64,000 nt of DNA from an uncultured Veillonellaceae bacterium (GTDB taxonomy: Bacteria > Bacillota > Negativicutes > Veillonellales > Dialisteraceae). A program made the position numbers and the translations under genes. How positions within the stretch are numbered: the first letter of the stretch is position 1; every line of letters begins with the position of its first letter. Under the pieces are notes generated by a model. That model searched no databases, was not told the DNA's origin, and was given only the letters and a program-made list of their open reading frames with translations. Shown here piece after piece: positions 1-8,811 of the stretch. The DNA is taken from positions 89,703 through 153,702 of the forward strand of contig CAKMIA010000003.1 of assembly GCA_927353735.1 (NCBI GenBank). The letters run 5' to 3'.

Positions 1-1
1 G

Positions 2-1114
2 GTGGTGCTCCTTGCCAGCGGGATCTGCTGGTATGCGTGGAAAAAGAAGATTCTCCAGGCATGGCTCCCGGCGGGTGCCGCAGGGGCGGTCCTCGGGGCG
101 ATCGGCCTCATCGGGGCGCCGGGCAATTTTGCCCGTTACGGCGAACAGGGCACCGGCAAGGGCATTCTGTCCCACATCGGCAACCAGTTTGCCGGCAACG
201 GGGATATGCTGCTGTTTATTCTGCCGGCGGTGCTGCTCCTGCTGCTGATATGGCGCATCCTGAAAATGTCTCTGCTGGGTGATGGGAAGCCGGCATCACA
301 GGGGACAGCGCAAAACTTCAGCCCCGGCGAGATCGTGACCGTCGGGCTGATCCTTCTGTTTGCCCTGGCCTATTTTGCAGGGGGCTTTCTTGGCGACGGC
401 ATCCGGGATCTGATCATCAGCGGCGTGCTGGAGCCGCTCGGCAAGGCCAAGCCGAAAACCATTTATCAGATCACCCATGTCATGGAAGGCTTTGAGGAAA
501 TGGCTGTTTTCTGGGCGGGCATTTTCTTCATTTATTTCCGGGCGAAGAAATCGCTGGGATTGGATAAAAGGTTCCTGCGCCGGGTGAATCACGTTGTCCG
601 GGCACGCGATGTGTGGACGGCCTTCCCGGAGGTGCGCTTTGCAGGGGCAATGATCATTCTGTGCCTGTTCAATAATTTTGTCATGATCGCCGCGCCGACC
701 TTCCCGGGACGTGCGACCTTCAGCTCGGCCTTCCTGTTTTTCATCGCGGTCATTGCCGTGCTTCGCATGGCGCCTGTACGGGAAGCACTGCATGGCCCGT
801 CCGGCCGTATTCTGAAGATCGGCAGCGGAGCGATAGGGCTCTTCATCGCCGTGGCTGCGGTATGGATCTCCTACACGGTCACCGTGGAGAACGATGCACG
901 CATCGCCTATATCGAAAGCAGACAGGGCAGCGGCGAGATCATCGTCGTGCCGCCTATCGGCCGGGAAAACCGGGCGCTGCGCCATGTGTTCTATAAGGAA
1001 TTCCGGGAAGAAAAGCCGCTGGACAGCGGAAGCGGTGTGGCCCGGTATTACGGCGTCAAGGAGATCCGGAGCAACAGCCGGGCTGTCCTCCCTCCGGAGT
1101 TTGCCGTCAAATAG
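2..1114 (+). CDS. DUF6056-like multi-pass membrane protein (5' end outside window)
   Basis: The reading frame is open from the window edge, so the N-terminus is missing. The visible 370 residues contain about seven to eight hydrophobic segments, an APGNFARYG motif after the second one, and a soluble C-terminal tail of about 80 residues that starts after the last membrane segment (near residue 295). The PGN..R motif and this layout resemble DUF6056 and GtrII-like proteins, which are membrane enzymes thought to decorate surface polysaccharides. The glycan genes downstream fit such a role, but no catalytic residue can be assigned. The gene ends just before a strong hairpin terminator. The family call is from memory and only moderately certain. 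Confidence 0.6.
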   Translation: MVLLASGICWYAWKKKILQAWLPAGAAGAVLGAIGLIGAPGNFARYGEQGTGKGILSHIGNQFAGNGDMLLFILPAVLLLLLIWRILKMSLLGDGKPASQGTAQNFSPGEIVTVGLILLFALAYFAGGFLGDGIRDLIISGVLEPLGKAKPKTIYQITHVMEGFEEMAVFWAGIFFIYFRAKKSLGLDKRFLRRVNHVVRARDVWTAFPEVRFAGAMIILCLFNNFVMIAAPTFPGRATFSSAFLFFIAVIAVLRMAPVREALHGPSGRILKIGSGAIGLFIAVAAVWISYTVTVENDARIAYIESRQGSGEIIVVPPIGRENRALRHVFYKEFREEKPLDSGSGVARYYGVKEIRSNSRAVLPPEFAVK

Positions 1115-1123
1115 TAAAACTAA

Positions 1124-1164
1124 AAAAGACCGATTCCCATATGGTATGGGGATCGGCCTTTTCT
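1124..1164. terminator. bidirectional intrinsic terminator
   Basis: A long stem pairs AAAGACCGATTCCCAT with its near-complement ATGGGGATCGGCCTTTT. T-runs lie on both sides, so it can serve the plus-strand membrane protein and the convergent minus-strand gene. Confidence 0.8.
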
Positions 1165-1180
1165 TATGCGTATATGGCTT

Positions 1181-1792
1181 TTATTTTTTGAGATGCAGGT
1201 AATAATACCACGCCGTATGCCCGAGGAGAGCATACATGAGCAGTTCAGACAATTCTTCGATCTGCTGGTCACGAAGAGTGTGGAAGATCGCATGATGATC
1301 GCCAATCGTGACGGCGATCACGCAGGCAATGATGGCGATCAGATGGATCCACGGAAAAGAAATCTCCCGAAAAATCCGTTTCCACGGAACAAAACGGATC
1401 AGTCCATACAGACAGAGCACCGCGAGAACTCCGATGCAGCCGTGGATAGCCGTGCGGAAAGGCATTTCCGACGAAGCAATCAGGATCGGCTCACCGACGG
1501 CGGAGTATTCTTTTACAAAGAACACCCGGCCCCAGGACAGCTCCCGCGCGGCAAGGATCAGAAAGATGCCTGCAGACGGCAGCCACATTTTGTGGGATGA
1601 AGATGACAGCGTGTCTCTTGCAAATTTGACGCACATCAGAGCGCAGCCCAGAAGCAGGATCACCTGCGTGTTTTCAATGGGCCCGTTTTCAAAGCTGACC
1701 CAGTCCGGCAGAAATCCGGAGACAGGCAGGATCAACAGCGCAAAAAGAACGAGCAGCCAGCCGGTGTATTTGTAAGAAGCGGAAGATTTCAT
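1181..1792 (-). CDS. uncharacterised five- or six-helix membrane protein
   Basis: This 203-residue protein has hydrophobic helices near residues 8-28, 43-58, 72-85, 115-135 and 148-165, and a final amphipathic stretch. Conserved-looking polar patches occur: ENGPIENTQ after the first helix, ARELSWGRVF near residue 83, and an acidic IEELSELLMY segment near the C-terminus. I recognise the general style (small membrane proteins with Glu/Asn/Trp motifs between helices) but not a named family. The ATG follows an AGGAG site at 7 bases. It is convergent with the DUF6056-like gene and shares its terminator. Function unknown. Confidence 0.65.
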   Translation of the reverse strand: MKSSASYKYTGWLLVLFALLILPVSGFLPDWVSFENGPIENTQVILLLGCALMCVKFARDTLSSSSHKMWLPSAGIFLILAARELSWGRVFFVKEYSAVGEPILIASSEMPFRTAIHGCIGVLAVLCLYGLIRFVPWKRIFREISFPWIHLIAIIACVIAVTIGDHHAIFHTLRDQQIEELSELLMYALLGHTAWYYYLHLKK

Positions 1793-1914
1793 CGTGGATC
1801 TCCTTTGCCTAAATAGAAATAGTAATTTTAAGTAAAAATAGATAAAAAATATTTTTACTTATTGGTAATTTCATATACTATAGCAGAGAAACGAAAATAT
1901 TGCAAAACTGGCAA

Positions 1915-1950
1915 TGTAAAAGAGGAATGAATCATAAGATTCATTCCTCT
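1915..1950 (-). terminator. terminator after the HtrL-family gene
   Basis: A perfect 14-bp stem (AAGAGGAATGAATC with its complement) around a four-base loop ends in a T-run on the minus strand, directly after the stop codon at 1956. Confidence 0.8.
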
Positions 1951-1955
1951 TCTTA

Positions 1956-2885
1956 TTATTTTGAGAAATATTTTTTTTCGATGTCCGAACCATTGCGGCG
2001 ATGAATATCCCACTCCTCGTATTTTTGGCGCAGGCTGTTTTTTATTGTATGCCCAAGAGTATGCAGCCATGGAGATTTTTTCTTCTTTTTCTCACGAATT
2101 CTTAGTTTGTCGCCCCCGTAGGCATATAGTCCTTCGCCCCAGTCGGAGGTATCATGAGGACAAAAGAGCTCGGGGCGCCGGCGACAGGCCATAACCATTA
2201 AGGTCTGATCATCATCAGCGAGGCCGCATTCAGCCAGAGAGAACACCGCATGCTGAATCTCTTCCCAGAAAACCGGCCATAACTGAGCAGGTGCAATCAG
2301 GAGATTGCCGCGGATGTATACTTTCATACTCTGAACGATTCGGAAAATCGGTGTATCATCCAATGGATTTTCAAGGAATACATGAATCAACGGTTCAAAA
2401 TCATAGCTCCAGCAGAAATCAAAATCCTCACTGTAGAAGTAATCTCCGCCGTGGTCGTAACCGAAATCGATCCAGGCGATCATCCCATCTGCAAGACCGC
2501 GGTGAATCGCATCCTGAATCCAGTAGGATTTCAATTCCATAATGTAGTTATATCTATAGCTCCATGATTCCGGGTTTCCCAGTTTTCGATGAAAGGTCCA
2601 GGACTGTTTATTCTGCATTGCCCGTTTGGTAGCCTGATATAATTCCGGTGCCAGAGTGGTGATGTCCTGTACTGGAATGACAATGGTTTTATCAGCCAAG
2701 CCGTACGATGCCCGTATCTCTTCTACTTTTGGAGCAATATCCGGAGAGGTGTATACGATCAATTTATTTTTCATACGGGCCCAGTGTGCAAAGTAAGATA
2801 TATACTTTGCATTTCCCCGGGAAAATCCTGTCCACTGACTTCGATTAATATCAAAGAAAGATGTAATCAAGGTCACTTCGCTCAT
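1956..2885 (-). CDS. WlaTC/HtrL (YibB) family glycan-biosynthesis protein
   Basis: The 309-residue sequence has the hallmarks of the HtrL/YibB family: the opening LITSFFDINRSQW, a WIDFGYDHGG segment near residue 140, and a C-terminal GEGLYAYGGDKLRIREK. Members sit in lipopolysaccharide or capsule loci of Gram-negative bacteria and have a glycosyltransferase-like fold, but their reaction is not established. Its presence hints at an outer-membrane glycan. The gene is AT-richer than the chromosomal background, as is its divergent neighbour, which suggests a transferred glycan cassette. The C-terminal 50 residues are very basic (REKKKKKS) and could contact the membrane. Confidence 0.7.
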   Translation of the reverse strand: MSEVTLITSFFDINRSQWTGFSRGNAKYISYFAHWARMKNKLIVYTSPDIAPKVEEIRASYGLADKTIVIPVQDITTLAPELYQATKRAMQNKQSWTFHRKLGNPESWSYRYNYIMELKSYWIQDAIHRGLADGMIAWIDFGYDHGGDYFYSEDFDFCWSYDFEPLIHVFLENPLDDTPIFRIVQSMKVYIRGNLLIAPAQLWPVFWEEIQHAVFSLAECGLADDDQTLMVMACRRRPELFCPHDTSDWGEGLYAYGGDKLRIREKKKKKSPWLHTLGHTIKNSLRQKYEEWDIHRRNGSDIEKKYFSK

Positions 2886-2916
2886 AAATAATTGCCTCTC
2901 TAAAAATCAATAATTT

Positions 2917-2946
2917 CTATTACATTCTATTACATTATATTACATT
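2917..2946. repeat. three tandem 10-bp repeats (CTATTACATT)
   Basis: Three consecutive decamers, CTATTACATT, CTATTACATT and ATATTACATT, lie in the divergent gap between the HtrL-family gene and the glycosyltransferase. The helical-turn spacing would put each copy on the same DNA face. Confidence 0.75.
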
Positions 2947-3029
2947 TGAGTCGTTGTTTTAAGAGACTGACAATAATAACTGATATCGTGATACAATACA
3001 GAAAATACTGTTAAAGAGGAGAAGAATAT

Positions 3030-3959
3030 ATGACGAAACCTGTAATTTCTGTATGTTGTCTGGCCTATAATCATGAGCCATATATTCGACAGGCCTTGGA
3101 TGGCATATTGATGCAGAAAACGGAATTTCCATTTGAGGTCATTATTCATGATGATGCCTCGACTGATCATACAGCAGAGATCATTCGGGAATATGAAGAA
3201 AAATACCCGGATATTATCAAGCCGATTTACCAGAAGAAAAACCAATATTCGCAGGGAATTAACATTTTAAAAGAATGGGTATTCCCTCGAGCGAAGGGGA
3301 AATATATTGCAATATTAGAATGTGATGACTTCTGGATAGATTTGTATAAATTACAAAAACAGGTCAGCTATATGGAAGCGCATCCGGAATGTTCTGGTAC
3401 ATTTCATGCATCTAACTGGCTGGTTGATGAAAAAGTAAAAAAAAATGATCGTCATTTTGACTATGAATGCGATGTAACACCTGAACAAGTGATTTTAGGC
3501 GGAGGTGAGTACTGCGCTACAGCGTCCTTGTGTTTTCGACAGGAATATGCACTGGATTATCCTCGGTTTAGAGAATTATCTCCGGTCATAGATTATCCTT
3601 TACAGATTTTATTGTCGATTAGGGGCAATTTTCATTATTTCCCGGATATTATGTGTAATTATCGGTTTAATCGTCCTGGATCATGGACGGAAAAAAGAAA
3701 AATGAATATAAGTGCCAGATACGAAGCTTTATCAGCTACTGTACAGTGGTTGAAAATGTTGGATACAGAAACTAATAATAAATATTCTACGGAAATTTAT
3801 TATAAAATTGGAAAAGAAAATTGTATTTTATATTTAGGCGGGCTTATTTCCTTCTCGAAATTAGTTGAAGGGATTTCTCATATGAAATGGGGAAAGTTAA
3901 AATTATTGATGATAAAAAAATGTTATGAACGATACATAAAAACTGGTTTTAGGAGGTAG
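3030..3959 (+). CDS. family 2 glycosyltransferase (GT-A fold)
   Basis: The N-terminus [14 protein letters not shown], the HDDASTDHT nucleotide-binding loop near residue 45 and ECDDFW near residue 100 (the DxD-type metal site) define a GT2 transferase that moves a sugar from a nucleotide-sugar to a glycan acceptor. The acidic residue expected for the catalytic base should lie around residues 180-190 ([10 protein letters not shown]). No transmembrane segment is obvious, so it is probably a cytoplasmic or peripheral enzyme. It lies 2 bases upstream of rmlA and likely shares its transcript, so rhamnose is a plausible donor. The gene is markedly AT-rich compared with rmlA-C-B, which suggests a different origin. 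RBS AGAGGAG precedes the ATG. Confidence 0.85.
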   Translation: MTKPVISVCCLAYNHEPYIRQALDGILMQKTEFPFEVIIHDDASTDHTAEIIREYEEKYPDIIKPIYQKKNQYSQGINILKEWVFPRAKGKYIAILECDDFWIDLYKLQKQVSYMEAHPECSGTFHASNWLVDEKVKKNDRHFDYECDVTPEQVILGGGEYCATASLCFRQEYALDYPRFRELSPVIDYPLQILLSIRGNFHYFPDIMCNYRFNRPGSWTEKRKMNISARYEALSATVQWLKMLDTETNNKYSTEIYYKIGKENCILYLGGLISFSKLVEGISHMKWGKLKLLMIKKCYERYIKTGFRR

Positions 3960-3961
3960 AA

Positions 3962-4852
3962 ATGATTAGGAAGGGAATTATTTTAGCAGGCGGTAGCGGG
4001 ACACGGCTGTATCCGTTGACAAAGGTCATCAGTAAGCAGCTTATGCCGGTCTACGATAAACCAATGGTTTATTATCCGTTAGCATCCCTCATGCTGAGCG
4101 GTATCCGGGATATTCTGATCATTACAACGCCCCGGGATTCCGGAAGTTTTCAGGAACTTCTCGGAGATGGCAGCCAGTGGGGGATTTCTCTTTCCTATGC
4201 GGTGCAGCCAAGCCCGGATGGCCTGGCACAGGCCTTTATCATTGGGGAACAATTTCTCAAAGGAGAAGGTTGTGCCCTGATCCTTGGAGATAATATCTTT
4301 TATGGCGTGGGATTTTCCGAACTGGTAAAGAAAGCTGTACGCCAGGAAACTGGTGCTACGGTATTTGCCTATTATGTCAGTGATCCGGAACGCTATGGCA
4401 TTGTTGGATTTGATGGCAAGGGAAATGCAGTCAGCCTGGAGGAAAAGCCTGTACAGCCAAAATCCAATTATGCGGTAACGGGGCTGTATTTTTATGATGG
4501 GTCAGTGACTGAAAAGGCAAAAACACTGAAGCCGTCAGTCCGGGGAGAGTTGGAGATCACTGACCTCAATAAATTGTATTTGCAGGAAGGGACGCTTCAT
4601 GTGGAGACCATGGGGCGGGGTTATGCGTGGCTCGATACGGGAACCCATGAATCCCTTTTGCAGGCGGCGTCGTATGTGGAAACCATTCAGGAGCGGCAAG
4701 GACTGAAGATCTGCTGTCCGGAGGAAATTGCCTACCAGCTCGGCTATATCGATCAGGAGCAGCTGATCCGTCTGGCGGAGCCGCTGCTGAAAAATGAATA
4801 TGGCCAGTATTTAATGCATATTACGGAGCGAAATTCACCATGGATCTTTTAA
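3962..4852 (+). CDS. rmlA: glucose-1-phosphate thymidylyltransferase
   Basis: RmlA makes dTDP-glucose from dTTP and glucose-1-phosphate, the first step of dTDP-L-rhamnose synthesis. The 296-residue length is typical. The signature GGSGTRLYP loop (residues 10-18), the following [10 protein letters not shown] segment, LGDNIFYG near residue 111 and the EEKP motif near residue 161 are all present. It overlaps rmlC by 13 bases, which implies translational coupling. The start ATG follows the AGGAGG that closes the upstream glycosyltransferase. RmlA is normally feedback-inhibited by dTDP-rhamnose. Assignment is firm. Confidence 0.96.
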   Translation: MIRKGIILAGGSGTRLYPLTKVISKQLMPVYDKPMVYYPLASLMLSGIRDILIITTPRDSGSFQELLGDGSQWGISLSYAVQPSPDGLAQAFIIGEQFLKGEGCALILGDNIFYGVGFSELVKKAVRQETGATVFAYYVSDPERYGIVGFDGKGNAVSLEEKPVQPKSNYAVTGLYFYDGSVTEKAKTLKPSVRGELEITDLNKLYLQEGTLHVETMGRGYAWLDTGTHESLLQAASYVETIQERQGLKICCPEEIAYQLGYIDQEQLIRLAEPLLKNEYGQYLMHITERNSPWIF

Positions 4853-5385
4853 AAACAAAATTAGAAGGTGTATATATTCTGATTCCGAAGGTATTCGGCG
4901 ATCATCGCGGGTTTTTCATGGAAAGCTGGAGCCGTCGGACGATGGAAGAGGCTGGTCTCTTTTATGATTTCGTGCAGGATAATCATTCACTGAGTACAGT
5001 AAAGGGGACGCTGCGTGGTATTCATTTTCAGAAAGGCGATAAAGCGCAGGCAAAGCTGGTACGGTGTGTACGTGGAGCCGTCCTGGATGTGGCGGTGGAT
5101 CTGCGCCATGACAGTCCAACCTATAAGCAGTGGATCGGTGTGGAGCTTTCAGAAGAAAATAAAAAGCAGGTGCTGATTCCCCGCGGATTTGGACACGGCT
5201 TTGTGACATTGACCGATCATGTGGAATTTCTGTACAAAGCGGATAATTACTATGCCCCGGAAGCCGATGGGGGCATTCGCTGGAATGATCCGGATATTGG
5301 TGTCGACTGGGGCATTGATCATCCTGTTTTGTCTGAAAAAGATACGAAGAATCCATTTTTGAAGGATATTGAACCGGTATTCTGA
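4840..5385 (+). CDS. rmlC: dTDP-4-dehydrorhamnose 3,5-epimerase
   Basis: RmlC epimerises C3 and C5 of dTDP-4-keto-6-deoxyglucose. The 181-residue cupin carries the family residues: DNHSLS, LRGIHFQ (catalytic His near residue 62) and the C-terminal [14 protein letters not shown] motif. The ATG lies inside the end of rmlA (13-base overlap) and rmlB starts 9 bases after its stop, so the three are one operon. Confidence 0.95.
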   Translation: MDLLKTKLEGVYILIPKVFGDHRGFFMESWSRRTMEEAGLFYDFVQDNHSLSTVKGTLRGIHFQKGDKAQAKLVRCVRGAVLDVAVDLRHDSPTYKQWIGVELSEENKKQVLIPRGFGHGFVTLTDHVEFLYKADNYYAPEADGGIRWNDPDIGVDWGIDHPVLSEKDTKNPFLKDIEPVF

Positions 5386-5394
5386 GAGGGTACT

Positions 5395-6387
5395 ATGAAA
5401 ATTCTTGTCACCGGCGGGGCCGGATTTATCGGAAGCAATTTTATCTATTATGAGCTGGCTCATTCAGATGACCAGATTCTTTGTCTGGATAAGCTGACCT
5501 ATGCGGGTAATCTGGAGACGCTGGCGCCAATCCGGAAGAATGCGCGCTTTTCTTTCGTACGCGGGGATATTGCAGACCGGACGTTTATCTACGAATTGTT
5601 TGAGCGGGAAAAGCCGGATATGGTGGTGAATTTTGCGGCAGAAAGTCATGTAGACCGCTCCATTACCAATCCCGGTGTCTTTCTGGAGACCAATATTATC
5701 GGGACCGGTGTACTTCTGGATGCATGCCGGACCTACGGTATTCGCCGTTTCCATCAGGTATCGACGGATGAGGTGTACGGCGATCTGCCGCTGGACCGGA
5801 AAGACCTGTTTTTTACAGAGACGACACCGCTTCATGCATCCAGTCCGTATTCTTCTTCAAAGGCGTCGGCCGATCTTCTGGTTCAGGCATGGCATCGGAC
5901 CTACGGTGTGCCGGTGACGATCTCCCGCTGCTCCAACAATTACGGTCCGTATCAGTTTCCGGAAAAACTGATCCCGCTTATGCTCATCCATGCGTTGGAG
6001 GATAAGCCGCTTCCGGTATACGGTGACGGAGCCAACGTGCGGGACTGGCTGTATACAGAGGACCATTGCCGGGCCATCGACCTTATTCTGCGGAAAGGAA
6101 GAGAAGGAGAGGTCTATAACATCGGAGGCCATAATGAACGGGATAATCTGACGGTGGTGAAAACGATTCTTCATGCGCTGGGCAAGCCGGAATCGCTCAT
6201 TCAGTATGTGAAGGATCGGCCGGGACATGACCGCCGATATGCTATTGATCCAACGAAAATTCATCAGGAACTGGGATGGCTGCCGGAAACGAGTTTTGAG
6301 GAAGGCATTCAGAAAACCATCCAGTGGTATCTGGATCATAAGGAATGGTGGCAGCATATCTTGAGCGGTGAGTATCGTAAAAAATAA
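5395..6387 (+). CDS. rmlB: dTDP-glucose 4,6-dehydratase
   Basis: RmlB is an NAD-dependent short-chain dehydrogenase that converts dTDP-glucose to dTDP-4-keto-6-deoxyglucose. Visible motifs are GGAGFIGSNF (residues 7-16, NAD binding), AAESHVDRS near residue 82, STDEVYGD near residue 122 (catalytic Asp-Glu pair), and the YSSSKAS catalytic Tyr/Lys region near residue 158. The 330-residue length is normal. The stop codon lies 10 bases upstream of the rmlD ATG. Confidence 0.96.
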   Translation: MKILVTGGAGFIGSNFIYYELAHSDDQILCLDKLTYAGNLETLAPIRKNARFSFVRGDIADRTFIYELFEREKPDMVVNFAAESHVDRSITNPGVFLETNIIGTGVLLDACRTYGIRRFHQVSTDEVYGDLPLDRKDLFFTETTPLHASSPYSSSKASADLLVQAWHRTYGVPVTISRCSNNYGPYQFPEKLIPLMLIHALEDKPLPVYGDGANVRDWLYTEDHCRAIDLILRKGREGEVYNIGGHNERDNLTVVKTILHALGKPESLIQYVKDRPGHDRRYAIDPTKIHQELGWLPETSFEEGIQKTIQWYLDHKEWWQHILSGEYRKK

Positions 6388-6397
6388 TGGAGGAAGT

Positions 6398-7261
6398 ATG
6401 AGGGTCTTAGTTACCGGGGCTACCGGATTATTAGGGCATGATATTTGCGAAGAATTAGGAAATCGTGGAATTGAATTTAAAGGAACAAGCTCAAAGGATT
6501 TTGATATTACTGATAAAGAGGCAACGCTACATTATATAAGTACCTATTTGCCGACGGTAGTAATTCATTGTGCAGCCTATACCGCTGCGGATCAGGCGGA
6601 AGAAGAACCTGAAATTTGCAGAAATGTCAATGCAAATGGAACAAGCTATATAGCAGAAGCTTGTAGAATGATTAACGCAAAAATGCTTTATATCAGTACG
6701 GACTATGTTTTTGGTGATACTGGAAATAAACCACATGAGGTGGATGATCCAGTCCATCCTCTCAATGTATATGGGCAGACCAAATGGGAGGGCGAAGAAG
6801 CAGTACGAGGCGTTTTGCGGAAATATTTTATTGTCCGTATTTCTTGGGTATTCGGGAAAAATGGGCGGAATTTTGTGGATACTATGATAAAACTTGGAAA
6901 ACATAGGAGTGAAATATCGGTAGTAGCGGATCAATTTGGGGCGCCTTCATATTCTAAAGACTTGGCAATATTATTGTGTGATATGGTGCAGACGGAAAAA
7001 TATGGTACGTATCATGCTTGCAATAGTGGCTGTTGTTCCTGGGCACAGTTTGCAGAAACAATTTTTAATGAAATGAAAATGAATGTGACTGTACATTCAA
7101 TTCCCACTGAGGCCTGGCCTGCAAAAGCAATGCGACCGAAAAATTCCAGGTTAAGTATGAGAAGTTTGGAAAAAGCGGGATTCGGGAAAATGCCGCAATG
7201 GCAGGATGCATTAGAGAGATATATTCATTGTAAGATTTTATTAATTAATAAAAATACTTAA
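6398..7261 (+). CDS. rmlD: dTDP-4-dehydrorhamnose reductase
   Basis: RmlD reduces dTDP-4-keto-rhamnose to dTDP-L-rhamnose with NAD(P)H. The start chosen is the ATG preceded by GGAGGAAG; a GTG 30 bases upstream would overlap rmlB and lacks a ribosome site. GATGLLGHD (residues 7-15) binds the cofactor, YISTDYVFG (near residue 104) and YGQTKWEGE (near residue 128) hold the catalytic Ser/Thr, Tyr and Lys, and WVFG follows. The gene is AT-rich while rmlA-C-B are not, so the operon looks mosaic although the pathway is complete. It ends the rhamnose cluster. Confidence 0.93.
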   Translation: MRVLVTGATGLLGHDICEELGNRGIEFKGTSSKDFDITDKEATLHYISTYLPTVVIHCAAYTAADQAEEEPEICRNVNANGTSYIAEACRMINAKMLYISTDYVFGDTGNKPHEVDDPVHPLNVYGQTKWEGEEAVRGVLRKYFIVRISWVFGKNGRNFVDTMIKLGKHRSEISVVADQFGAPSYSKDLAILLCDMVQTEKYGTYHACNSGCCSWAQFAETIFNEMKMNVTVHSIPTEAWPAKAMRPKNSRLSMRSLEKAGFGKMPQWQDALERYIHCKILLINKNT

Positions 7262-7289
7262 AAGGTAAAATTTAAAGGAGTGAATGAAT

Positions 7290-7805
7290 ATGATATTCAG
7301 AGAAATGAAAGCGGAGGAGTTGGCGTGGAATCCTTTTCTGCAGATTGGGAAGGGATGGTTCCTGGTGACGGCCGGTACGAAGGAGAAGTGCAACGGGATG
7401 ACGGTGAGCTGGGGCGGCCTCGGCGTATGGTGGGGCAGGAACACGGCGACGGTGTATATCCGCAAGAATCGTTTCACGAAGACGCTCATCGACGCGGGCG
7501 AGCGGTTCACGATCTCCGCGATGCCGGAGTCGTGCCGGATGGCGCTGGGTTACATGGGCTCTCATTCCGGATGGGACGGAGACAAGTGGCAGGCAGCGGG
7601 CCTGACGCCGATGGAGGTGGAAGGCACGGCGGCGCCGGAGGAAGCGGGCGTGATCCTCGTGTGCCGGAAGCTGCTGGCGGCGGAGCTGCCGGAGGCGTCG
7701 TTCATCGAGCCGGGCATGAAAGAACGGTGGTATGGCGGCAAGGATGAAGGCAATTATCATACCATGTATATTGCAGAGATTGAGAAGGTGCTGGTGAAGG
7801 CCTGA
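7290..7805 (+). CDS. flavin reductase-like FMN-binding protein
   Basis: The sequence matches the DIM6/NTAB flavin-reductase family: FLVTAG, CNGMTVSWGGLGVWW (FMN contacts), the RNRFTKTLID segment, and a late NYHTMYIAEIEKVL strand. Members bind FMN in a split beta-barrel and reduce flavins or act as redox partners; the substrate cannot be told from sequence. The start chosen is the second ATG, 9 bases after AAAGGAG; the first ATG (7284) is only 3 bases from it. GC content jumps back to the genome level here, which marks the end of the glycan cassette. A strong terminator follows. Confidence 0.8.
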   Translation: MIFREMKAEELAWNPFLQIGKGWFLVTAGTKEKCNGMTVSWGGLGVWWGRNTATVYIRKNRFTKTLIDAGERFTISAMPESCRMALGYMGSHSGWDGDKWQAAGLTPMEVEGTAAPEEAGVILVCRKLLAAELPEASFIEPGMKERWYGGKDEGNYHTMYIAEIEKVLVKA

Positions 7806-7820
7806 GCGGTTTCTCCCGTA

Positions 7821-7849
7821 AAAAAGAGCAGGCGGCGGCCTGCTTTTTT
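7821..7849. terminator. intrinsic terminator
   Basis: AGCAGGC pairs with GCCTGCT around a GGCG loop, followed by a T-run. A-residues on the 5' side allow action on both strands. Confidence 0.85.
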
Positions 7850-7856
7850 CGTGTAT

Positions 7857-7890
7857 TGAAAAAGAACCGGTGCATGGGGCATCGGTTCTT
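7857..7890 (-). terminator. terminator for the minus-strand flavodoxin operon
   Basis: An 8-bp stem, AAGAACCG with CGGTTCTT, is followed by five T on the minus strand, beyond the end of the cyclophilin-like gene. Confidence 0.7.
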
Positions 7891-7903
7891 TTGATTTGCC
7901 TGT

Positions 7904-8254
7904 TTATTCTGTGAGTTCCGCTGTGACGCGCGCTGTGCCGCGGCCTGCGGCCTGTGTGAGGCCGGAAGGATCTTCGATGCGGCCGAGGGGCGTGTAGCGG
8001 AAGGTGGTGGAGAAGTCCCGGTAGAAGAGGACGATGCAGTCCGTGCCGTAGAGCATGAGGTCGCCGGCATGGATGCGGGCGGGGCGCTTCGGCTCGGCAG
8101 GAAAGCCCTCGGACAGATAGACGTATTTTTCGTTGCCGTTCAGCTCTTTCATCGTCCACGCGGCGGGGAGCCGGGAGAGGAGAGCCCGGGCGGCTTCATT
8201 GTCGGCGGGCACGGCGGTGAAAACCGTGCCGTTCACGGTGAGGCGGATGCGCAT
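7904..8254 (-). CDS. cyclophilin-like fold protein
   Basis: The 116-residue protein opens with a beta-hairpin (MRIRLTVNGTVFTAV) followed by ALLSRLPAAWTM and a KYVYLSEG segment. This matches small bacterial cyclophilin-like proteins (Cyclophil_like family). These share the cyclophilin barrel but usually lack the prolyl-isomerase active site, and their function is unknown. The start lies 3 bases after the flavodoxin-like gene with no good ribosome site of its own, so translation is probably coupled. In many Firmicutes this family sits beside flavodoxins and aldo-keto or alcohol dehydrogenases, as here. Confidence 0.7.
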   Translation of the reverse strand: MRIRLTVNGTVFTAVPADNEAARALLSRLPAAWTMKELNGNEKYVYLSEGFPAEPKRPARIHAGDLMLYGTDCIVLFYRDFSTTFRYTPLGRIEDPSGLTQAAGRGTARVTAELTE

Positions 8255-8257
8255 GGC

Positions 8258-8794
8258 TCAGAGATCACGGCCCATGGCAAAGGCCTGCGCGAGGGCGGGA
8301 TGGTCCTCCGCCGAGCCGGGGGCGGTGCATCCGCCGGCGAAGGCAGTCCCCGCCAGACGCGCCTTTTCAAAGCAGTCCACCCAGCCCTGGATGGCTTTCT
8401 GCGGTCCTTCCAGCGCTTCCGGTGCATCGTCGGCGGCGGAGGCGAGGAAATAGATGTCGCGGAAGTTGTATTCCGAGGAGAAGAGGGGGTTCATCCGGTC
8501 GAGGAGGGTCTTCAGCTGGCCGGCGATGCTGTAGTAGTAAACGGGGGAGGCGAATACGATGACGTCGGCGGTTTTCACCTTTTCGGCGATGGCCCGGGCG
8601 TCGTCGGCGATGACGCAGCGGCCCGTTTTCTGGCAGGTGAGGCAGCCTGTGCAGAAGGCGATGCGTTTGCCTTTCAGGGAGATTTCCTCCACGGAGTGGC
8701 CCGCTTCACGCGCTCCGGCTGCAAAGGCAGCGGCGAGGCGTTCGGAATTGCTGCGCTGGCGGAGGCTGGCAGAGAGAATGAGTACGTTTTTCAT
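8258..8794 (-). CDS. flavodoxin-fold NAD(P)H-dependent oxidoreductase
   Basis: The N-terminus VLILSASLRQRSNSERL is the FMN-phosphate loop of the flavodoxin_2/FMN-reductase superfamily. The motif CTGCLTCQKTGRC near residue 48 is typical of iron-sulfur-flavoprotein relatives; only three Cys are close together, so a cluster is possible but unproven. SPVYYYSIAGQLKTLLDR (near residue 84) forms the second flavin loop. It is likely a soluble electron-transfer enzyme. The ATG follows AAGGAGG at 6 bases. It is the first gene of a two-gene unit with the cyclophilin-like protein. Confidence 0.82.
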   Translation of the reverse strand: MKNVLILSASLRQRSNSERLAAAFAAGAREAGHSVEEISLKGKRIAFCTGCLTCQKTGRCVIADDARAIAEKVKTADVIVFASPVYYYSIAGQLKTLLDRMNPLFSSEYNFRDIYFLASAADDAPEALEGPQKAIQGWVDCFEKARLAGTAFAGGCTAPGSAEDHPALAQAFAMGRDL

Positions 8795-8811
8795 GGATTC
8801 CTCCTTGGGAT

